A stretch of 47,769 bases of DNA from Roseateles sp. (GCA_019232985.1 JAFAMW010000033.1:1-47769), one strand, 5' to 3'; counted from the first letter of the stretch, positions 1 to 8,739 are shown. The notes: generated by a model not told the origin, from the letters alone. Numbers and translations are program-made.

Positions 1-608
1 TCGCAGGCATCGCGCCGGTTGTGAACAACGAGCACCGGCACCCGCAGTGAGCCGATGTCCTGCTTCGGTACGGCGCCAGTCTTGCCGAAGCTGACGATGC
101 TTGAAGTCAGCACCAGCCCGGCAATGCCGTCCTTCGCATCCTTGAGACGAATCGCGCCCGCCGTGGCCGAGACCGTGCCGCGGCTCGTGCCGACGAGCCA
201 GAGCGGGACGTCCGACCGGGTCTTGATGAATGCGACGACCTGCGCGATGTCGCGCATGTGCGCGTCGGTGATGCGTGCGCCGTAGTTCAGGTCGCGCAGG
301 TCGGTCGGCAAGCCGAAGATGGCGATGTTGAACCCGTGGGCCGCGAACCCGGCCTCGGTGCGAACGAGAAAGTTTTCGCTCGTGGGCTTGCCGTCGACGA
401 CCTGGCCGAAGCCGCCACCACCACCGGGGAACAGCAGCAGCGTGGCCGTGGCGCCCGGCGTGGATTGCCAGAAGACATCGACCGTCACGCCATCGCGCGT
501 GGGCACGTTGACCAGTTCACCGGCGCATGCATTGCTGGCGCCGAATGCCACGCAGACAAAAAAGGCCAGCGCGAAACACGCACGCTGGCCAATGGAGATG
601 ATCGTCAT
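1..608 (-). CDS. Exported alpha/beta hydrolase, truncated by the window edge
   Basis: The reading frame starts at ATG 608 and stays open to base 1, so the C-terminal end is missing (202 codons visible). The first 29 or so residues look like a signal peptide ending near ASNACAG. The body has an alpha/beta-hydrolase pattern: a glycine-rich oxyanion stretch PGGGGGFG (residues 61-68), a nucleophile elbow GTSRGT with Ser142, and a strand LRVPVLVVHNRRD whose Asp200 is in place to be the catalytic acid. The catalytic His would lie beyond the edge. A purine-rich ribosome site (AAGGGG) precedes the start. The substrate cannot be told; a periplasmic or secreted esterase-like role is inferred. It runs in the same direction as the PEP-CTERM gene upstream of it. 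Confidence 0.75.
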   Translation of the reverse strand, partial: MTIISIGQRACFALAFFVCVAFGASNACAGELVNVPTRDGVTVDVFWQSTPGATATLLLFPGGGGGFGQVVDGKPTSENFLVRTEAGFAAHGFNIAIFGLPTDLRDLNYGARITDAHMRDIAQVVAFIKTRSDVPLWLVGTSRGTVSATAGAIRLKDAKDGIAGLVLTSSIVSFGKTGAVPKQDIGSLRVPVLVVHNRRDAC

Positions 609-659
609 GGGCGCCCCTTGCGATGCGAGAGGCGCCATCATCGGCAGGGCTGCAACGAC

Positions 660-693
660 GCGCAAGCGGCGCCCGGAGGCCGCCCGCTTGCGC
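660..693 (-). terminator. Hairpin downstream of the PEP-CTERM gene
   Basis: A perfect 10-bp inverted repeat, GCGCAAGCGG (660-669) with CCGCTTGCGC (684-693), lies just after the stop of the PEP-CTERM gene and before the hydrolase start. There is no clear T-tract, so it may be a weak terminator or an mRNA 3' end stabiliser. Confidence 0.45.
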
Positions 694-703
694 GAAGAAG
701 CGC

Positions 704-1189
704 TCAGCCGCGCAGGCTGCGGCGGCGCGCGATGCTGCCGACAGCCAGCAGGCCGCCGAGCATCAGCGCTGCGCTGGCAGGCTCGGGAACGGCCTGGACT
801 GCAGCGATGGTGTAGCTGCCGGTGTTGCCGGCGCTATCGCTGAGGTAGGGGCTGCCGAAACCGTCGGTGACGGCCACGCCTTCCGGGAAGCCGGTCCACG
901 TGGCGTCGACGCCGACGGCCGTCGTGCCATCGGTGTCGAGCGTGACGAAGGCGCCCGGGTCGGCCATCGCCAGCGTCCAGGTCTGGCCGGCGTAGTCCAG
1001 GCTCAGGCTCGTCAACGCCGCCGTGCCGTCGGCGCTGGGCAGCTGGCTGTCGTCGAAGCTGAACAGGCCGCTGAAACGGGTCCCGACGAGCGGGCCGAAC
1101 TCGACCACGCCTTGCAGCGTGTAGGTGGCCGCGTTGGCGGCGCCGAGGGCGAGGGCAAGGCACAGGGCCACTGCGCTTTTCTTGAACAT
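704..1189 (-). CDS. PEP-CTERM sorting-domain protein
   Basis: A 161-residue exported protein. It has an N-terminal signal peptide (MFKKSAVALCLALALGAANA) and a typical C-terminal PEP-CTERM tail: the motif VPEPAS, a hydrophobic helix (AALMLGGLLAVGSIA) and a basic end (RRRSLRG). In this family the tail is recognised and cut by an exosortase (EpsH/XrtA type), and the protein is exported to the surface or exopolysaccharide matrix. The middle part is a beta-rich domain of about 100 residues (GVVEFGPLVGTRFSGLFSF) with no catalytic motif that I recognise. No exosortase gene is in this window. It lies directly downstream of the extracellular nuclease gene, in the same direction with a short gap. Confidence 0.85.
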   Translation of the reverse strand: MFKKSAVALCLALALGAANAATYTLQGVVEFGPLVGTRFSGLFSFDDSQLPSADGTAALTSLSLDYAGQTWTLAMADPGAFVTLDTDGTTAVGVDATWTGFPEGVAVTDGFGSPYLSDSAGNTGSYTIAAVQAVPEPASAALMLGGLLAVGSIARRRSLRG

Positions 1190-1222
1190 GGTGCTACTCC
1201 TGTTTGAAGAAGAAGTTCGGAC

Positions 1223-4200
1223 TCAGAACTTGAAGTTGGCGGCGGAGATGCTGCTGCACGACACGCCCTTGAGCTGAACCATGGCGCGGCTGGGCACCGG
1301 GCCCGCGGCGTCCTGGTCGACGCCGATGACGGCGCCGGCTGCCTGCTGGGTGCAAGTCACATAGCCTTGGCCGTACGGGTCCGTGCTCGTGATGTGCAGG
1401 TTCTGCAGCAACGGTCCGAAGACCAGCAGGTCCTTGCCGGGCACGAAGTCGGTGATGACGTCGCCCGCATCCGACAGGTTGCGGTAGACGAACTGGTTGT
1501 TGCCCTTGCCGCCGGTCAGCGTGTCGGCACCCGGGCCGCCTTCGATGATGTCGTCGCCATCGGTGCCGACGATGGTGTCGCGCCCCGAGGTGCCGGTGAT
1601 CGAGTTGACGAGGTTCAGGCCGATGACGAGCGGGTCATGGTCCGAGGCGCGGTATGGCGTCGGCGTGTAGTAGTCGACCGACTTGCCGTCCAGGTTGTAG
1701 TCGAGCACCGCGGGCTCGTCGGCGTTGATGTGCCAGCTGCGCGCGCCGGTGACCTTGGGCGCGATGCTCGGCGTGCCCAGACCCTGGTCGAGGCGGCCGG
1801 CTTGCGCGTCGTAGACGTAGGAGTAGTCGGCCGCGTCGAACAGGCTGACGAGGTTGACCACCGAGCCCGAGCTCGTCAGCGCGTACATCGGGTCTTCCAT
1901 CGCGTAGGCGTTGAAGTCGCCGACCATGACCACGTCCTGCGTGCCGGCCGCGGCTTCGACGGTCGGCAGCCACGACAGCAGGTTCTGCGCCTGCTGGACG
2001 CGCGTGGCGTTCCAGCAGCCTTGCTGGTCGCCCAGGTCCGCGTTGGCGCCCGAGCTCGGGCACGAGCCCTTGCTGCGCAGGTGGTTGACGACGAAGGCGA
2101 AACGCTGGCCGTTCGGCGTCATGAAGCCCTGCGCGAACGGCGCGCGGTTGTTGATCGGATCGGCGTTCGACAACGACGGGCCGGCGAGGCTCACATGGCC
2201 CGGCTTGTAGAGCATGGCGACGCGAATCGCGTCGGTGCCCGTGCCCTGCGGCGGGTACGGAACCAGCGCGTAGGTGCCCGCGCCCTTGATGGCGTTGAGG
2301 CCGTCGACGAGGTTCTGGGCCGTGATGTCGCCATTGTTCTGAACCTCCATCAGGCCCAGCACGTCGGCGTCGAGCGCGCTGAGTTCGGCCAGTACCTTGG
2401 TGCGCTGGCGCGTGAACTCGGCCAGGCTGTCGGCGCCGCGGCAGTTGCCCTTGCTCGTGCTCGAACCGACCGTGCAACCCTGGCTGGTCTGGCCGTCGAA
2501 GGTCGTGCCGTCGGTGAAGGTGGTGAAGAAGTTCGCGATGTTGGCGCTGGCCACGCGCACGTTGCCGCCGACCGGGTCGGGCTGCGTCGCCCGGTCGTTG
2601 ACGCGCGTGAACACGGGCGTGGCGATCGGCTCGATCTTGTAGGAGACGAGGCCGCTGCTGCTGGTGCTGGAGTAACCGAAGTCGATTACGCCGGTGACGG
2701 CGTCGGTCTGGTCGCCGGCGCGCACGCTGTGGTCGGCCTCGAGATAAGGCGTCGGGTTCGGCTGCGAGAGCGTGCTCGCGTCGTCCAGGACGATGGTGCG
2801 CGCGAGGTTGGCCGCCGTGAGTGCGTTGGCTTCGGCGCCCGGACGCATGATGTTGGTCGATTGCTGCAGGCGATCCGTGCCGGCCGTCAGCGTGAGCTGG
2901 CCGTAGTCGCCCAGGAAGGCGTTCTGCTGGACCGTCAGCGGGCCGCGCAGCGTGACGAGCATGCCCTCGAAGCGCTCGAGATTGCCGTTCTCGACGTTCA
3001 GGTCGACCTCGACCGGCGCCGGCAGCGCGTTGCCGCTGCTGAGCACGGTGATGTTGGTGATCGTCGAGAGCTCGGTCATCGGCGCGGCCAGGCTGGCGGC
3101 GCCGGTGCCCACGGAATACTCCTGCACCTTGGCCGAGACGCTCACCGCGTCGCCGACATTGACCGTCGGCGCCGTGCCCGTGTAGACGTAGATGCCATCG
3201 GACGTCGACGGATCGTTGTCGCCGATCGGGTCCTGCAGGAAGAAGCCTGCGTTCATCTTGAGCGTGACGACGCCAGTGGTCGTGACGTTCTGGCCTTCGA
3301 GCGGGCTGCGCGCGCCCTTGCCCTGGATCTGCGGGATGGTGACGAGGCCGGCGACGACGAGCTTGAAGGTGCACGACGCCGTCTGGCCGTCGTTGTTGCC
3401 CCAGTTCATCGTGATGGGATAGCTGCCCACCGGCAGCGAGGCCGCGACGCTGAAGGCCTGCGTGGCGGCGCCACCGTTGCCGCTGGCAGCCGCGAAACTG
3501 CCGGCGACGACGCCCGTGGGTAGCGTGCTGCTGACGCTGGCGCTGTTGACGGCGCTGTCCGGGTCGGTCGCCGAGACGCTGAAGTTGGCGGCCGTGCCCG
3601 AGACGAAGCTCTGGTCCGGGCAGCTCGGCGTGATCGGCTGGTTGATCGGTGCGCTGGAGCAGGAATGCAGCGGCGCGCTCGAATTGCGCGGCGCGGGCGT
3701 GCCCGTCGTGAAGTCGCTCGCGTTGGCATCGGTGTCGGTGCAACCGGCGCCGGCACGAATGGCGGCGAGCGTATTGCTCAGCGTCGGCGCAGGCGAGCCT
3801 TCGGTCGGCGTAGCGCTGCCGAAACTGACAATGTCGACGATGCTCGCGTCCGTCGGCGCGGCAACGGCCGACAGCGCCGCGTTGTTGTTGACCAGCGCGA
3901 CCTTGCCGGCCGTGGCGCTCATGTTGATCGTGCCCGTGAGGTCACCCGTGAAAGCACTGCCCGCCGTCCCGGCGGCCAGCTTGATCAGGTAGTACTGGCC
4001 GGCGGCAATCGTCGTGCCGCTGGGGATCGCCAGCTTGTTGCTGCCCCAGGTCGTGCCCGCGGCGCTGGTGTACTGGATGGACCAGCCGGAGATGTCGACG
4101 CTGGCCGTGCCGGCGTTGAACAGCTCGACGAAGTCGTTCTGCAGCGGGGCGCCGGAGTTGCCGCCGCCGCCGTAGAGCTGGCTGATCACGACACCGGAGG

Positions 4201-4264
4201 TGGACGCCATGGCGTGGGCGCCAAAGGCGGCGCCGAGCAAGGCGGCAAGGAGCTTGAGTTTCAT
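1223..4264 (-). CDS. ExeM/NucH-type extracellular endonuclease with lamin-tail and RTX-like domains
   Basis: A 1013-residue secreted multidomain nuclease. After a signal peptide (MKLKLLAALLGAAFGAHAMA) comes a lamin-tail domain (about residues 22-165; VVISQLYGGGGNSG, NDFVELFN). Ig-like and OB-fold-like segments follow to about 560. An endonuclease/exonuclease/phosphatase domain covers about 575-885. Its motifs are visible: RVASANIANFF, the catalytic-Glu strand LGLMEVQN, VVMVGDFNAY and the terminal SDHDPLVIGL. The C-terminus has calcium-binding nonapeptide repeats (GTDGDDIIEGGPGADTLTGG) and a hydrophobic tail ending SAANFKF. Family members degrade extracellular DNA, for nutrients or biofilm turnover. 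A signal peptide together with RTX-type repeats is usual in this family. Base composition is a little less GC-rich than the neighbouring genes. Confidence 0.9.
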   Translation of the reverse strand: MKLKLLAALLGAAFGAHAMASTSGVVISQLYGGGGNSGAPLQNDFVELFNAGTASVDISGWSIQYTSAAGTTWGSNKLAIPSGTTIAAGQYYLIKLAAGTAGSAFTGDLTGTINMSATAGKVALVNNNAALSAVAAPTDASIVDIVSFGSATPTEGSPAPTLSNTLAAIRAGAGCTDTDANASDFTTGTPAPRNSSAPLHSCSSAPINQPITPSCPDQSFVSGTAANFSVSATDPDSAVNSASVSSTLPTGVVAGSFAAASGNGGAATQAFSVAASLPVGSYPITMNWGNNDGQTASCTFKLVVAGLVTIPQIQGKGARSPLEGQNVTTTGVVTLKMNAGFFLQDPIGDNDPSTSDGIYVYTGTAPTVNVGDAVSVSAKVQEYSVGTGAASLAAPMTELSTITNITVLSSGNALPAPVEVDLNVENGNLERFEGMLVTLRGPLTVQQNAFLGDYGQLTLTAGTDRLQQSTNIMRPGAEANALTAANLARTIVLDDASTLSQPNPTPYLEADHSVRAGDQTDAVTGVIDFGYSSTSSSGLVSYKIEPIATPVFTRVNDRATQPDPVGGNVRVASANIANFFTTFTDGTTFDGQTSQGCTVGSSTSKGNCRGADSLAEFTRQRTKVLAELSALDADVLGLMEVQNNGDITAQNLVDGLNAIKGAGTYALVPYPPQGTGTDAIRVAMLYKPGHVSLAGPSLSNADPINNRAPFAQGFMTPNGQRFAFVVNHLRSKGSCPSSGANADLGDQQGCWNATRVQQAQNLLSWLPTVEAAAGTQDVVMVGDFNAYAMEDPMYALTSSGSVVNLVSLFDAADYSYVYDAQAGRLDQGLGTPSIAPKVTGARSWHINADEPAVLDYNLDGKSVDYYTPTPYRASDHDPLVIGLNLVNSITGTSGRDTIVGTDGDDIIEGGPGADTLTGGKGNNQFVYRNLSDAGDVITDFVPGKDLLVFGPLLQNLHITSTDPYGQGYVTCTQQAAGAVIGVDQDAAGPVPSRAMVQLKGVSCSSISAANFKF

Positions 4265-4551
4265 GAAGGGCTCGCTTCGAGGTTGGAGGGGCCTGAAAAG
4301 TGGCGATCTGGGAACCGTGAGGCGCCAAACGATTTGTCTTGTCGGTTTGCCTGCTGTTTACTTGCCAAACTCTGTCGCAATCGTTTGCGTGTTAAATAGT
4401 AGGCAGGCTGTGTGACAGCAACGTGCAAGAAAAAGGCCGCTGACCCTTCATTGCGGCGCGGGTTTTCACCAGGGCACGGCCCTTGGCCGTTATGCGGCCC
4501 GGTCCGGCAGGAATGGCCCCGGCCTCCAGGCGCTTCGCATAATCGCCGCCC
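4265..4551. promoter_or_regulatory. Divergent intergenic region between the nuclease and symporter genes
   Basis: This 287-bp gap holds the start regions of two divergent genes. An AT-richer core (about 4326-4400) carries a 9-bp inverted repeat, CAAACGATT (4326-4334) and AATCGTTTG (4379-4387), with 44 bp between the arms, plus further GTTTGC-like words. I see no convincing -35/-10 pair. The arms are a candidate operator for the nuclease gene. Confidence 0.3.
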
Positions 4552-5997
4552 ATGTCCGCCTCGATCCTGCTGGCCGTCGTGCTGGCCTATTTCGCCCTGC
4601 TGCTCGGCGTCGCGTTCTGGTCGGCGCGCGGCGCCGACAACGAGAGCTTCTTCGTCGGCAACCGCAACAGCCACTGGCTGCTCGTCGCGTTCGGCATGAT
4701 CGGCACCTCGCTGTCGGGCGTGACCTTCATCAGCGTGCCGGGCCAGGTCGGCACGGCCGGCTGGAGCTATCTGCAGATCGCGCTGGGCCAGTTCGTCGGC
4801 TACTTCGTGATCGCGTTCGTGCTGCTGCCGCTCTATTACCGGATGCGGCTCGCCTCGATCTACGGCTTTCTCGGCGAGCGCCTGGGGCCCGGCGCGTACC
4901 GGACCGGGGCGCTGATCTTCATGGTCTCGCGCACGCTCGGCGCCACGGCGCGGCTCTACCTCGTCGTCAAGATCCTGCAGGAGCTGATCCTCGCGCGCCT
5001 GGGCCTGCCGTTCTGGCTCACCGCCCTCGTCGTGCTCGTGCTGATCCTGCTCTACACCTTCGAGGGCGGCGTCAGGACCATCGTCTGGACCGACACGCTG
5101 CAGACCACCGGCATGCTCGCGGGCCTCGTCGTCGCGGTCTGGTTCCTGATGCGCGGCCTGAACCTCGACGTCGGCGCGAGCCTGCAGGCGCTCGACCGCG
5201 CCGGGCTCACGCAGGTCTTCGTGCACGACGCCGACAGCGCGTCGTTCTGGGCCAAGCAGCTGCTCGCGGGCCTGTTCATCGCGGTCGCGATGACCGGGCT
5301 CGACCAGGAGATGATGCAGAAGAACATCTCGGTCAGGCGCCTCGCCGACGCGCAGAAGAACATCGCGCTGCTCGCGGTGATCATGCTCGGCGTCGTGCTG
5401 CTGTTCCTGTTCCTCGGCGGGCTGCTCCAGCTGTTCGCCGTCCGGCACGGCCTCGCGGCGCGCGGCGACGAGCTGTTCCCGGTCGTCGTGCTCGGCTGGC
5501 TGCCGGCGTGGGTCCAGCTGATCTTCGTCGTCGCGCTGATCTCGGCGCTGTTCCCGAGCGCCGACGGCGCGATCACGGCGCTGACCTCGAGCTTGTGCAT
5601 CGACCTGCTCGGCATCGCGCGGCGCGACTGGCCCGAGGCAAAGAAGACGGCCGTGCGCCGGCGCGTCCACCTCGCGTTCGCGGCCCTGTTCCTCGCGCTC
5701 GTGCTGTGGTTCCGCTGGCTCGACGACCCGAGCATGATCGGCCTGATCCTCAAGATCGCCGGCTATACCTACGGGCCGCTGCTCGGCCTGTTCGCGTTCG
5801 GCCTGCTCACGCGCCGGCGCCCGGCCGACCGCGCCGTGCCCTGGGTCGCGCTGGTCGCGCCGCTGCTGTGCTGGCTCGTCGACGCCCACCAGGCCGCGCT
5901 GTTCGGCAGCTACCGCATGGGGCTCGAGCTGCTCGTGCTCAACGGCGCGCTGACCTTTGCGGGGCTCATCGCGGTGTCTTCTTCGCGCCCGCGCTGA
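4552..5997 (+). CDS. Sodium:solute symporter (SSS family)
   Basis: A 481-residue integral membrane protein with about 13 predicted hydrophobic helices, the usual size for the solute:sodium symporter family. The N-terminus (ILLAVVLAYFALLLGVAFWS) is the first helix. The segment FFVGNRNSHWLLVAFGMIGT followed by LSGVTFISVPGQV matches the helix-1/2 region of SSS proteins, where Na+ and substrate are bound. A helix-8-like segment (ALISALFPSADGAITALTSS) carries the Ser/Thr-rich sodium-site pattern. The start at 4552 is the first ATG of the frame that begins at a membrane helix. The substrate is unknown. The gene is monocistronic: its stop lies next to the stop of the convergent caspase gene, leaving no room for a separate terminator. 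Confidence 0.88.
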   Translation: MSASILLAVVLAYFALLLGVAFWSARGADNESFFVGNRNSHWLLVAFGMIGTSLSGVTFISVPGQVGTAGWSYLQIALGQFVGYFVIAFVLLPLYYRMRLASIYGFLGERLGPGAYRTGALIFMVSRTLGATARLYLVVKILQELILARLGLPFWLTALVVLVLILLYTFEGGVRTIVWTDTLQTTGMLAGLVVAVWFLMRGLNLDVGASLQALDRAGLTQVFVHDADSASFWAKQLLAGLFIAVAMTGLDQEMMQKNISVRRLADAQKNIALLAVIMLGVVLLFLFLGGLLQLFAVRHGLAARGDELFPVVVLGWLPAWVQLIFVVALISALFPSADGAITALTSSLCIDLLGIARRDWPEAKKTAVRRRVHLAFAALFLALVLWFRWLDDPSMIGLILKIAGYTYGPLLGLFAFGLLTRRRPADRAVPWVALVAPLLCWLVDAHQAALFGSYRMGLELLVLNGALTFAGLIAVSSSRPR

Positions 5998-7254
5998 TCA
6001 GAGCCGGTCCTGCGCGTCGCCGAGCGTGCTGAGCATGCGCGGCGTCTGCGACTCGCTGCCGCCGCTGACCTGGCGCGCCATGCGCGCGGTGAAGGCCTGG
6101 GCGTCGGCGAAGGCCGGGTGCAGCAGGCCGCGGTGGCGCTCGAGGTACTCGAACAGGGTCTGGGTGAAGAAGGAGCCGCGCAGCTGCCGGCCCGGATTGA
6201 CCGGGCTCGCGAACACGCCGGGCTCGGGCGGCGGGCCCAGCGCGAGCTCGCCGGGGCTCGTCGCGGTCAGCAGCGTGTAGCGCGAGCGCGTGCTCTCGGC
6301 CAGGCGCGTCCAGGCCTCGAGCGAGATGCTGTCGCGCTCGGCGCGGCCGCCGTTGCTCGCGCGCTGGAAGTCCTGGCCTGCGCCGGGCAGGCCCTCGAGC
6401 ATGTCGCCGCTGTAGCAGGTGTCGATCAGCACATGGGTCTGGCGCGTCGGCGCCTGGGCGAGGTCCTGGACCAGTCGGTCGCGCACGCTCGTGCGCTCGA
6501 GCCGCAGCAGATAGGCCGTCGCGTCGGCGCTGTGCTCGCCGAGCACGTCGCCCGAGTCGTAGGCGACGATGGACATGCGCCGCCCCTCGGCGCCGGCCGG
6601 CGTCGGCACGGGCAGCGCGCCATGGCTCGAGACGTAGACGAACAGCAGGTCGTCGCTGCCGAGCGCCGCGCGCAGCTGCGCGATCGCGGCCTCGATCGCC
6701 GCGCGCGTCGCCTGCGGGCCGAGCAAGGCGGTGACCGCATAGCCGGCCGCCGCCAGTCGCGCGGCGACGAGGCGCGCGTCGTCCTCGCCCTGCAGCGGGC
6801 GCAGGTGCGCGTCGTCGAGAAAGCGGTTGATGCCGACGACGAGCGCGCGCTTGCGCGACGGCGGCGCCTGCGCGGCGGCCGCCTTCGCGTGCGCGGCGAG
6901 CGCGGCCTGCGCCGCAAGCTCCCAGCGCCGGCGCTCGATCTGCTCGGGGTAGAACGGCGAGCTCGCGCGCAGGCCGACGATGGCTGAGCAGATCAGCAGG
7001 GCGCGGTCGGCCTCGTCCTCGTCGCGAAAGCGCCCGACCACGCGCACGCGACCCACGTCGTCGCGCGTCACGTCGGCGCCGGGCAGACCCTCGGCGTGCA
7101 GGCGCGCGCGCACGACGGCGATCAGGCTGTCGGGCACCTCGTAGCGCTGGTAGACCTGCTGGTAGCCGGGCACGAACTGCGGCACGCAGCCGCCCAGCGT
7201 CAACGCGAACGGCGCGGCAAGCAGCGCGCGGCGGCGCAGCGGACCGGGGCTCAC
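5998..7254 (-). CDS. Caspase-family (C14) lipoprotein with N-terminal BON-like domain
   Basis: A 418-residue protein. I chose the GTG start at 7254 because it overlaps the upstream stop (GTGA) and opens a lipoprotein signal, ALLAAPFALTLGGC, with Cys23 as the lipidation site. Residues about 42-95 resemble a BON domain (DSLIAVVRARL, VRVVGRF). The caspase fold starts at RALVVGINRF (about 137-146). The catalytic dyad is intact: His211 in YVSSHGA and Cys280 in LIDTCYSGD. A C-terminal segment (SRYTLLTATSPGELAL) follows the usual metacaspase-like pattern. Bacterial C14 proteins are cysteine peptidases, often used in stress or death responses, but a membrane-anchored extracytoplasmic form with a BON domain is less usual. 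It is translationally coupled to the gene at 7251-8015. Confidence 0.85.
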   Translation of the reverse strand: MSPGPLRRRALLAAPFALTLGGCVPQFVPGYQQVYQRYEVPDSLIAVVRARLHAEGLPGADVTRDDVGRVRVVGRFRDEDEADRALLICSAIVGLRASSPFYPEQIERRRWELAAQAALAAHAKAAAAQAPPSRKRALVVGINRFLDDAHLRPLQGEDDARLVAARLAAAGYAVTALLGPQATRAAIEAAIAQLRAALGSDDLLFVYVSSHGALPVPTPAGAEGRRMSIVAYDSGDVLGEHSADATAYLLRLERTSVRDRLVQDLAQAPTRQTHVLIDTCYSGDMLEGLPGAGQDFQRASNGGRAERDSISLEAWTRLAESTRSRYTLLTATSPGELALGPPPEPGVFASPVNPGRQLRGSFFTQTLFEYLERHRGLLHPAFADAQAFTARMARQVSGGSESQTPRMLSTLGDAQDRL

Positions 7255-8015
7255 AACACCTTGATCGTCGCGCTCAGCGTCGTGCCGGTCCGGCGCGGCG
7301 CGCCGACGATGAACTCGACGCGGTAGGCGACGCCGAGCGGCGCGTCCTTGGGGATCACGAGGTTCACGACGTCCTCGTGCTCGCCGGCCGAGAGCGTGCG
7401 TTTCTCGCCGGGCGGCGCGGGAATCGTCAGCTCCTGCTCGCTGCCGTCGGCGACCGCGTAGAGCTTGCGCGCGATATAGACAGCGGCCTCGGCGCCGTCG
7501 GGCGTCAGCACGAGAAAGCGCGTGCGCATCTGGAAATGCGTGTCGGGCCGCGCCTGCTCGGGCATGGTGATCGCCTCGGGCCTGATCACGACGCCCTGCG
7601 ACGCCTCGTAGCCGGCCTGCGCGACGGCGGCCTGGTAGTCGGCCGTGGTCGAGAGCTGGGCGGCCGGCAGCCAGTCCGGGTGGTCCTCGAGGCAGTCCTT
7701 CATCGCGTTGTAATAGGCGGTCGCGAGGCCCATCGCGCCGCCCGCGACGGCGGCCTGGCCGGTGCTCAGGCCGCCGGCGTTGTTGTTGCCGCCGCCGCTC
7801 GTGTGCGTCGCGATATTGCCCGCCGCGTCGCTCGTCGTCGTCGTCCGGCTGATGCTGAAGTGGCTCAGGAAGCCGAGCACCGCGCCGGCCGTGCTGTCGG
7901 TGCTCTGCTCCTTGACGATGCATTCGTCGAGCTTCTTCTGGACCGACTCCTGCGCCAGCGCGGGCGCGCCGAAGAGCAGCGCAAGGGCGGGAAATCCCCA
8001 GAGGACAGGCTTCAT
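7251..8015 (-). CDS. Exported protein of unknown function, coupled to the caspase lipoprotein
   Basis: I do not recognise the family of this 254-residue protein. It has a signal peptide (MKPVLWGFPALALLFGAPALAQ) and a perfect Shine-Dalgarno (AGGAGG) just upstream of ATG 8015. Two cysteines (DECIVKE and KDCLEDH) flank a low-complexity Ser/Thr/Asn/Gly segment (about residues 57-85) and a small hydrophobic stretch, AAVAGGAMGLATAYY. The C-terminal 110 residues look beta-rich (FLVLTPDGAEAAVYI, TTLSATIKVL) and may form an immunoglobulin-like domain. Its stop overlaps the start of the caspase lipoprotein, so the two are probably made in fixed proportion in the same compartment. A periplasmic partner or substrate of the caspase is an inference. 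Confidence 0.75.
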   Translation of the reverse strand: MKPVLWGFPALALLFGAPALAQESVQKKLDECIVKEQSTDSTAGAVLGFLSHFSISRTTTTSDAAGNIATHTSGGGNNNAGGLSTGQAAVAGGAMGLATAYYNAMKDCLEDHPDWLPAAQLSTTADYQAAVAQAGYEASQGVVIRPEAITMPEQARPDTHFQMRTRFLVLTPDGAEAAVYIARKLYAVADGSEQELTIPAPPGEKRTLSAGEHEDVVNLVIPKDAPLGVAYRVEFIVGAPRRTGTTLSATIKVL

Positions 8016-8070
8016 CGCGGCACCTCCTGACGGCTGTGTTGAGCGGCAACGAGTCGCTAGACTAGGTCCT

Positions 8071-8739
8071 ATGCCAAAGCCCGCACCACTGCTGACTACC
8101 CTGCCCCTGCTGCTCGCCGCGACGGCCGCCTTCGCCGCGCCGGTCTGCGAGGTCGCCGCGCTGCGCGGCCGCGCCGAGCTCGTCGGCGGCGGCGCGCTCA
8201 AGCTCGGCCAGGGCCTCGAGGTCGGCGCCCAGCTGCGCACCGGCGCTGCGTCGCGCGCGAAGCTGCGCTGCGTCGACGGCTCGGTGCTCGTGCTCGCCGA
8301 CAGCAGCCAGCTGCAGATCGAGCTGTTCGAGCCGGGCCCGGCGCGGCGCGCGAGCTTCATGCTCAGCGTCGGCCTGCTCGGCCAGAAGGTCCAGCCCGCC
8401 GCCCAGCCCGAGGACAGCCGCTGGCAGGTCCGCACGCCGACGGCCGTGACGGCCGTGCGCGGCACCGAGTTCCTCGTCGAGGTCGCGCGCGACCAGAGCA
8501 CCCAGGTCCATGTGCTCAGCGGCAAGGTCGCCGTCGAGGCGCAGAGCAAGAGCGCCATGAACCTGCGCGGCTTCGCCGCCAAGTCGGTCGACGCGCAGAA
8601 CTTCCACCCGCCCGAGGCCGTGCTGCTCGACGCGAGCGGCGCGAGCACGCGCTGCGGCGGCAAGGACGGCTGCGAGGCCGTGCACAGCGAGTCGGCCGCG
8701 CAGCTCAAGCGCCTGCAAAGCCGCATCGGCGACTTCTGA
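8071..8739 (+). CDS. FecR-domain periplasmic protein
   Basis: A 222-residue protein with a signal peptide (PLLLAATAAFAAPVC). One FecR domain covers about residues 30-160, with the typical pattern RGRAELVGG, LRTGAASRAKLRC, DGSVLVLADSS, WQVRTPTAVTAVRGTEFLVE and VHVLSGKVAVEA. Here the domain stands alone, without the cytoplasmic anti-sigma part of true FecR, so a carbohydrate- or surface-binding role is more likely than iron signalling. Two late cysteines (TRCGGKDGC) could form a disulfide. I chose ATG 8071 because it opens the signal peptide; the upstream part of the frame lies in the divergent gene. It is transcribed away from the exported-protein/caspase pair across about 55 bp. Confidence 0.83.
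   Translation: MPKPAPLLTTLPLLLAATAAFAAPVCEVAALRGRAELVGGGALKLGQGLEVGAQLRTGAASRAKLRCVDGSVLVLADSSQLQIELFEPGPARRASFMLSVGLLGQKVQPAAQPEDSRWQVRTPTAVTAVRGTEFLVEVARDQSTQVHVLSGKVAVEAQSKSAMNLRGFAAKSVDAQNFHPPEAVLLDASGASTRCGGKDGCEAVHSESAAQLKRLQSRIGDF

Noticed and set aside
1367..3523. Long plus-strand open frame (718 codons) inside the nuclease gene
   Set aside because: It is the complementary frame of a clear multidomain nuclease. The product is Arg/Val/Ala-rich with no domain, an effect of high GC content.
4360..4440. Pho box upstream of the nuclease gene
   Set aside because: A CTGTCGCAAT word is present, but the second half-site does not fit the CTGTCAT consensus at 11-bp spacing.
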